Of a stretch of DNA of 64,000 nucleotides, positions 57,960-64,000 are shown piece after piece. Origin of the DNA: Armillaria gallica (Eukaryota > Basidiomycota > Agaricomycetes > Agaricales > Physalacriaceae); assembly GCA_037576215.1 (NCBI GenBank), contig JBANDB010000002.1, positions 6,138,001-6,202,000 on the forward strand, read 5' to 3'. Within the stretch, counting starts at the first letter, position 1, and every line of letters starts with the position of its first letter. The position numbers and the translations under genes were made by a program. The notes under the pieces were generated by a model. It had not been told where the DNA came from. It saw nothing but the letters and a program-made list of their open reading frames with translations, and ran no database searches.

Positions 57960-58923
57960 CTTGACGAGCTAGAAAGGGAGGAATGCTTGCACAGCCACCA
58001 GCTGCTAACTCTTCCTTTTTTGTCGAAATATTTTCGTATCAAGAGTCTCTTCGCTCCACAGCCTTTCAAACTTTCTTCGGTGTTGCATGGCTAAACCTTT
58101 ATGCTATGCTGTAGCTGATGGTTATGTGCGACAACCTCTGGACTCTGGAGCTTTATCCTTGCTTTTTTCATTTCATACCATTCCCCCGATCATTAGCTGG
58201 CGTGGTGTTTCAATCGCATACCCTCGAGCAGCCACCACTCGTCTTTCTCTTACGATACTGCTTTTGGCCTTCTCAACATGACCTCAGTTAAAATAAATTG
58301 GCTGGTATGCGACCAACAGTCCGTGTTCTGCCTCCATGTCCCCCTCGCCGGTGTCGGAGGTGATGGAAGATTTGCCAACAGTATGACTACCCTCAAATTA
58401 CTTCCTAGTGTCTCAGAGACCCGTATATGCATAGATCGTATCGTACCCTACATGACCGTCGACACGTGAAGAACTCGCCTCCAGGACACTGCAGCGTTTC
58501 CTGAAGGGGGCGAGTTTGCCTTTCGCTACTTCTAACAAGACTTCTTCTAGACACAGGATCATCGAACGTCAATACACAGACGGATCACCTTTGCCATCGG
58601 CTGTTTTAAAGAATCAGCGAACGCATGTCAGAGGCCACTACATATATAAAGTGTCGCCAGGCTGCAGTCCAAGCCGCACGTAGACTCCCACTCGTCGGCG
58701 TTACTCTTGCGACTCTGTCGTCATCCACATGTTCTTTACGTGGCTCAACATTGCAGTCAGCACTATGTTGGATGTTCTGCTGTGGCCAGGAGCATCCCAA
58801 CTCTGTCGACGATTCCTATCGACTCTCTGGTTTTTCAATAACAGCTCCCATACTCCTCCAACGTAAGGAATTACTGTTTGAAAGACATATAATTCACTGA
58901 TGCGATGATTTGCAGGTGTACAG
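57960..58923 (+). repeat. Duplicated 5' flank of copy H
   Basis: This is colinear with 20137-21129 upstream of copy D (GCTTGCACAGCCACCAGCT at the far end, then the CTCTGGAGCTTTATCC block, the TATA element and the leader intron 58864-58915, GTAAGGAATTACTG to TTTGCAG). A spliceable upstream open frame starts at 58731 (MFFTWLNIAVS). It ends before the caspase frame and may be a leader peptide. Confidence 0.78.
58640..58657 (+). promoter_or_regulatory. TATA-type core promoter element of copy H
   Basis: The sequence is ACATATATAAAGTGTCGC, matching copy G and close to B and E. It lies about 270 bases upstream of the proposed start codon, with a leader intron between. Confidence 0.5.
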
Positions 58924-61211
58924 ATGGTCCTGAAGAGCTGTCTTCTCCGTCGTACGACATTCCCAGAGTCCATGCTGAAAAAGCACAATAACCCTGAACT
59001 TCACAGTCCTCAACGGTCGAATGCCATTGGACGGTCGGTTTCTGTTTTCACGTCCTAGGGTATGACATTGAGTCTGCAATGGTTAGCCCTGTCCCGCTAT
59101 TTGCACTCGTTATCGGCATCGACAAGTACCTTTCGAACGGGATCAGAGACTTGACCGGTGCTGTTGCCGATGCCAACGCCGTCGATGCATTTTTACAAGG
59201 GACTCTCCGCGTTCCAGAGGGTCAAATCAAGATTTTGCGCAACGAGGAAGCCACGAGGACAACTATTGAAGCGGCGATTACGGACCTTGGGAACGATCCG
59301 GCGATCAAGAAGGATGACCCGATCCTCATCTTCTACGCAGGGCATGGAGCTGAAGCGAACGCGCCGTTCGGATGGCCAAGCGCCAACGGGAAGATACAAA
59401 TGCTTGTTCCACACGACTTTATTCCCAGCGGGTCGAACGATTCCGAATGTGGTCAAGGTGTGCTAGATATGAGGCTCTCTCACCTTCTTGCAGACCTCGC
59501 AGCAAAAAAGTCAGACAACATCGTAAGGTTCGACTTGCTTCTATCATGCCTCGTATCTGATCATGTGCACTGACAGACCGTCATTCTCGATTGTTGTCAC
59601 TCTGGCTCTGGCACGCGAACGGACGTCAATGATTTTATTGTTCGCGGGATCGATCTCCCAGCAAGTTATACTATCGCTCAAGACCTCTTACATGATATTG
59701 AACCGGATGGCCGGGCTAGTGGCGTTGCAGAGGGATTCGAGAAGATGGGTCAGCTATCACACGTGCTCCTTTCAGCATGTAAGCAGGGACAAGAAGCCGG
59801 AGAAAGAGATGGACGTGGCGTGTTTACTTCAGCGTTGTTGAGCGTGCTGCGGGAAAAAGGCATCGACAAGCTTACTTACACGGACGTGATAACTAATCTG
59901 CCCGATCTGCACGTGTAAGCCCAATTTCGTGTCATAGTCCGCTGAACCTTATCACTCCGTTACAGACAAGACCCGCAGTGTGAAGGTGTCCATCAGTCCC
60001 GAGGCCTGTTCAATTCCAAAGTAGCCAGCCCACAACGCGAATTATACACTATCGCCGTATCCTCTGACACACCGGGCCAATACATTTTGGAAGCCGGCGA
60101 GGCCTATGGGATCACAAAAACGGCGCAGTTCGCTGTCTTCGCTGACAGAACCATGACATCTGCTTTGGGAACTGTCGTTGTTTCAAATACCACCGCTTTC
60201 ACCGCTACGTGCGTTTTCTCTGCGTGCGATGATGAAACTCCATTCCCTCTTACAGCTCCTGGATATGCCTTGCAGACTCGAGTCGGTGAGGAACAGGATG
60301 TTTGTCTTTTCATCGAGCCGGACGAAAGGTTATTTGGTGTCTTCAAACTGATAATTGACGAAATGCAAAATGATAAGGCAGGAAAGAGGGGGTTCCGTTT
60401 GGTGGAAAGCCGTGACGATGAGCCGGATCTAGTCGTTACCGCGGATGGCAATCTTGTCCATTTCGAGATCATGGACCAGCTCTGTCGACAACATGGGCTG
60501 ACACGCATGCCATTCGAAGTTAAAAACGACGATTTGAACATTATTCTCCGCATTCTTCAAAGGTCCGCGGACTTTTACTGGCACCTTCACCGTTCTAGTA
60601 AAGAGAGACCCCTCGCTGGAAAGGTCACACTCGAGTGCTTGAAGCTCAAAGAGACTGGGAAGTACACGAATGACTTCCTAGAGGTTTTAATGCCTGATCC
60701 CGATGGTGACAACATGAACATTGAAGGTGTGATTATGGTCGATGTCGATGAGGATGCGATCTATGGATTCAAGATTACCAATAGGATGTCGGTATCTCTT
60801 TACGTTTCGATGTTCTATTTCGATGTCAGCGACTTGAGCATCAGTACGCCATTCTGCTGATCCCCACTTCCCGCTCTAATGATTACCCTTGCAGGTTCGT
60901 ACTATCAGCCGGGAAGTGCCAAGAAAAACGTCGATGTTTCCCTTCCTCCTGGAGAACCGTTGACAATTGGTTACGGCGCGAGCGGAACAGTTCCGCACAT
61001 GTACAAACTAAGAGAGGGACAAGCTGTTGATGTTGGCTTCTTGAAGGTCTTCTTCTCGACGGAGTATCTAGACTTGTCGGGCATCGTCCAGAGGTCGCCT
61101 TTTGCAGAATGCCGCGGGGGCGAGCGAGTTGCTCCCAAGAGCAGGTACCTATGGGACGCGATGTGTGTTGCTGTGGTTCAGAAAAAGGGTGAGGGTTTCT
61201 CGCAACGCTAG
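58924..61211 (+). CDS. Caspase-like peptidase C14 protein, copy H
   Basis: Exons 58924-59033, 59087-59522, 59577-59914, 59966-60843 and 60895-61211 stay in frame and give 692 residues, the same length as copy D. The first exon reads MVLKSCLLRRTTF and ends SPQRSNAIGR, spliced by a 53-nt intron (GTCGGT...TTAG) into PVPLFALVIGIDKY; the ATG at 59079 is inside this intron. Catalytic His is in FYAGHGAEAN and Cys in LDCCHSGSGTR. The intron after DNI contains a stop in frame, proving that it must be removed. The middle region has YILEAGEAYGITKT (Tyr where paralogs have His) and the end module has LTIGYGASG and VDVGFLKVFFSTEY. It is separated from the main cluster by about 22 kb including the LINE, but its flank ties it to copies D and G. 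Confidence 0.88.
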
Positions 61212-61449
61212 GACTGCGACCGTTGTCAGGCCCAGTACAATTTTATAAGGTGCAACAATCCATGATAGCTTTCATCAAACTTTCATAGCCATTCCGTCGG
61301 TATCGATGCCTTCTGTGGCTGATACCTCTGAATGTCAGCCCCTGGGACATTTTCCCCTATTAGTTATCATGCAATCCATCTTCGCTACGCAATCTGTACC
61401 AGTCTGTACCCATACTATTCTTGTGTCCACTTTGATAGATTCTAATCTG

Positions 61450-64000
61450 TTCACATCCCCAGTTTCTTACAATTAAAGCAAGATTAAAGTGGTAGGCTGT
61501 GTGGCATGACTGCTCCCACCAGCCTCCTTCAGTAGGGATCCGGCACTTGCCTGGCTAAGCTGGCTTACTTATTCATGTTCTCAGGCTAACTGGTCAATCG
61601 GAGACATAATACAAGAACTGACCGAGGTCCTTCACAGTTTCTGAAGTTGCTTGACAGGGTAGGAACCTGGAATTCTGCTTGCTTTCTCTCTAATTATGTT
61701 GCCTGTTCTCTGAGATTCAATGCATATACTACTATCTTTATTACATGATAAAACTTTTCCTCACTTACTTTCCCTGTCCAGTGCCCGGCTTCTTTGTGAC
61801 AACTGCAACATGCATCATGTGATATTGGGGGAGCATAGGGCTGCGTGCTGTAGCCATATAGTATGGTTATCGGTAACCATGATACAGTATATGGGCCAAA
61901 GCTAAGAGAACCAAAATGGCTCTTCATATGGAATGGTATACAGTGATTCCATCACCATCTCAGGTCCTCAGATACGGCTGTCCAACAGTGTAATATGGTT
62001 TACTGTCACATCTGTCATTATGCATGCAAACAGCCAGGCCATGTCATCTGTCATGTCCATCTCCCATTTCTGTACACACTTTTGAGTGCCCACCCTGCTG
62101 CAACAGCACCAGGACCTATTGGCTTTCCATTCTTAGACCCTATCTGAGCTGGTTTGGCTTGTGAGTTGCTAAGAGTGTCGTTGAGAGAGTCATATTGACA
62201 GTGGAGATCAAGGTGTGTTTTTGAGCCTATACTCTTTGACTGCATCTTTGACACATCCCAAACAGGTTTGTATCAATATTCCATACCTACAGATCAAGGG
62301 GCTACCAGAATGAAAAAAATGACATAGGGTCGATCAAAAAATTTGGGGCACTAGTGCTGGACCTACCTACCTACCTCCACATGATCAAAATGATGTCATA
62401 CATTTCACATTGAGCTGATTATAGAGCAAAAATAGGAAATTATGTTGCACAGATATTTGACCAATTTTACAAAAATAATGTAAATCAATTAAATCCAGCA
62501 GCTCAGCACACTGCCAGCTCACCTGTGCCACCATCTTGTTCTGACCTCAACCATCACTGCCACCCCCAAATGCAAACACTGGCCCTCAACAAGAATGGAA
62601 AGTGGGACCCTGACTAGGTCGTTCTTGCTGGACATGCCCCTTAAGAATTTTCCCTACATCTTTTGTCTACTTATCATGCACTTAGCTTGTTATAGCTTCT
62701 GTGCATGCGACTACAATTTCTCTGTTCATTTCTATGCTGAGTGCTGAGGCTGAGGCTCTGGTCTGGCATTCCTCTCAACACTGATCAAATGAAACAAGTG
62801 TAAGGCAAGGCTGGATTGCTGTTAGCTTATGGGTGGCAAACAGCAACCATTGGATTGGAGGGTGAGAGATTGGAATGGTGGAAACACAGGTGCATTGCTC
62901 TTGTTTTTCCAGTGTAGAGCATCAAAACTCACTGTGACTGGCAAGCAGGTCTTTCAGCTTGTCCTCAGAAGTTGATATAAAAGGGCATACTCTCTACAGT
63001 TGCAACAACCTCAGTATTGGTGCTGGTGATCATCTTGATGACTCACCTCCTTCTACAATTTCATTATGCCCCACTTGTCCTGGTATGTGTCTCTCTTATG
63101 CTTGCTCAAAACTCATTTACTAGCAGCTTCTTAGCCAATAGTCCAACTCTATACTTCCACTTCCCAGTTGACAGTCATTGCCTGCACCTCCAACAACAAT
63201 TCAGATCACCTCTTCAATGGTGAATTGGTACTTTGGAATGGCACAATGGTAGTGAGTGGTAGCATGAACAGATAAGGTGCCATGGTATTCCCACTTGGGA
63301 AAAGTAGGCATCGTGGTGTCATTCACTACCATGGCTGTTCTGTTCTGCCATTTATGAGGGCAAGGGTTTGTAGGTTGGACATATCAATAGCATCTGCAAT
63401 GGTGTCCCATTTGAACTGAGTGTAGTGTAGTATAGTAGAGTGGAAAGATAACAATAGCATCAGAGAAATTTTCCTTAATGCGGCTCAGTGAGAGATTGGA
63501 TATAAGAGAATTGCATCACCATGAGCTCTTTGATGCTCCATTCAGTTCTGTCACAGCATTGTCAGAGGGACAGTTTTGCTTTGCAAGATGTTTCAAGAAG
63601 GTCAACAGTGGAGATGGTGGTGCAGTAGGAGACAGTGACATGAAATGCAGCTTGTAAGAAGTTTCAATGATAAAAATGAATCAGAGGAAAACCGTGGTGT
63701 CAGGATATCATATAGGTTAAGCTTATCATTTTCTTTTGCCTGTTAATCAATAAACCCAGGGGATATGTAGGTGGGTAATAAACATCTTTGATATTGCTGA
63801 CTGGAGATGCCAACAATGCAGTTCAGGCCATGGAAGCATCAGGAAGCAGCAGGAATTTATGTTGATAAATATTGAAGTGTTGAAGCCCTGAGAGTAGTTT
63901 GCCACCAATGTAGCTTAAATCATGTAAATCTGTCAGAATTAAGTGCATAAGCCACTTATCTCAGCTTAACTAGCAAAAATTTCCTGGTTTACATGCGGTT
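61450..64000. other. CpG-depleted region without a recognised gene
   Basis: In 62401-64000 I count about six CpG dinucleotides by eye in 1600 bases, while TpG and CpA are abundant. CpG is common in the coding sequence just upstream. This is the signature of long-term cytosine methylation and deamination of repeat DNA. No open frame over 80 codons or known domain is seen. A GATATAAAAGGG element at 62973-62984 could be a TATA box of a decayed element. The region continues beyond the window. Confidence 0.6.

Noticed and set aside
62051..62254. Minus-strand 67-codon frame in the CpG-poor region as a transposase piece
   Set aside because: I could not match it to any transposase motif and it cannot be extended.
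1..64000. Gasdermin-like or NLR partner for the CHAT/caspase genes
   Set aside because: No NACHT/NB-ARC P-loop and no gasdermin-like frame was recognised anywhere in the window.
1..64000. CRISPR arrays, rRNA genes, bacterial-type operons
   Set aside because: No regularly spaced identical repeats or conserved rRNA sequence were seen. The window is eukaryotic.

Overview
The window looks like a chromosome segment of a filamentous basidiomycete, probably an Agaricomycete. Genes are split by many short (about 44-74 nt) GT-AG introns. The gene families present (a Zn(II)2Cys6 / fungal-trans regulator, a CHAT-TPR protein, peptidase C14 caspase-like proteins and a LINE) are typical of mushroom genomes, and the last 2.5 kb carries a strong CpG-depletion signature. 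There are no bacterial operon features. All identifications come from reading motifs; no database search was run.

Layout: 1-2.9 kb holds no confident gene. An 11-exon Zn2Cys6 transcription factor occupies 2919-6348. From 7.3 to 38.7 kb the window is dominated by a recently expanded family of caspase-like (peptidase C14) proteins. Six near full-length copies lie there: 7335-9753 (+), 10626-12934 (-), 21130-23416 (+), 24322-26568 (-), 28034-30262 (-) and 34229-36365 (-). A seventh, 58924-61211 (+), lies beyond the LINE. Two relics sit at 13.9-14.5 kb and 38.45-38.74 kb. Two copy pairs are convergent (A/B and D/E). Between them is one large CHAT-TPR protein gene (15350-18541, -), so two clan-CD peptidase families share the locus. 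The spaces between copies are filled with duplicated flanks and decayed fragments of the transcription factor and CHAT-TPR genes. The locus has therefore grown by repeated segmental duplication of a transcription factor / caspase unit.

From 38.7 to 45 kb the sequence is degenerate and includes a diverged 1.4-kb direct duplication. A small membrane-anchored proline-rich/acidic protein is at 45.36-46.2 kb. A bicistronic LINE (ORF1 and ORF2, minus strand) spans 47.0-52.2 kb. Its ORF2 order is endonuclease, RNase H, reverse transcriptase, and it is broken downstream of the RT core. From 52.5 to 58 kb there are tandem and inverted repeats and no confident gene. From about 61.5 kb to the end the sequence is almost free of CpG and carries no gene I recognise.

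Main gene-model result: in most caspase copies the apparent ATG before the caspase core lies inside a conserved 53-54-nt first intron. Real coding starts upstream in at least copies A, D and H, and probably in B. Copies E, F and G have damaged first exons. Several copies share a TATA element (TATAAAGTGTCGC-like) and an untranslated leader intron, which suggests shared regulation. By family analogy (metacaspases and CHAT proteases in fungal cell death and NLR-type immunity) the locus could be a self/non-self or regulated-death locus. That is inference; I saw no gasdermin or NLR gene in the window.
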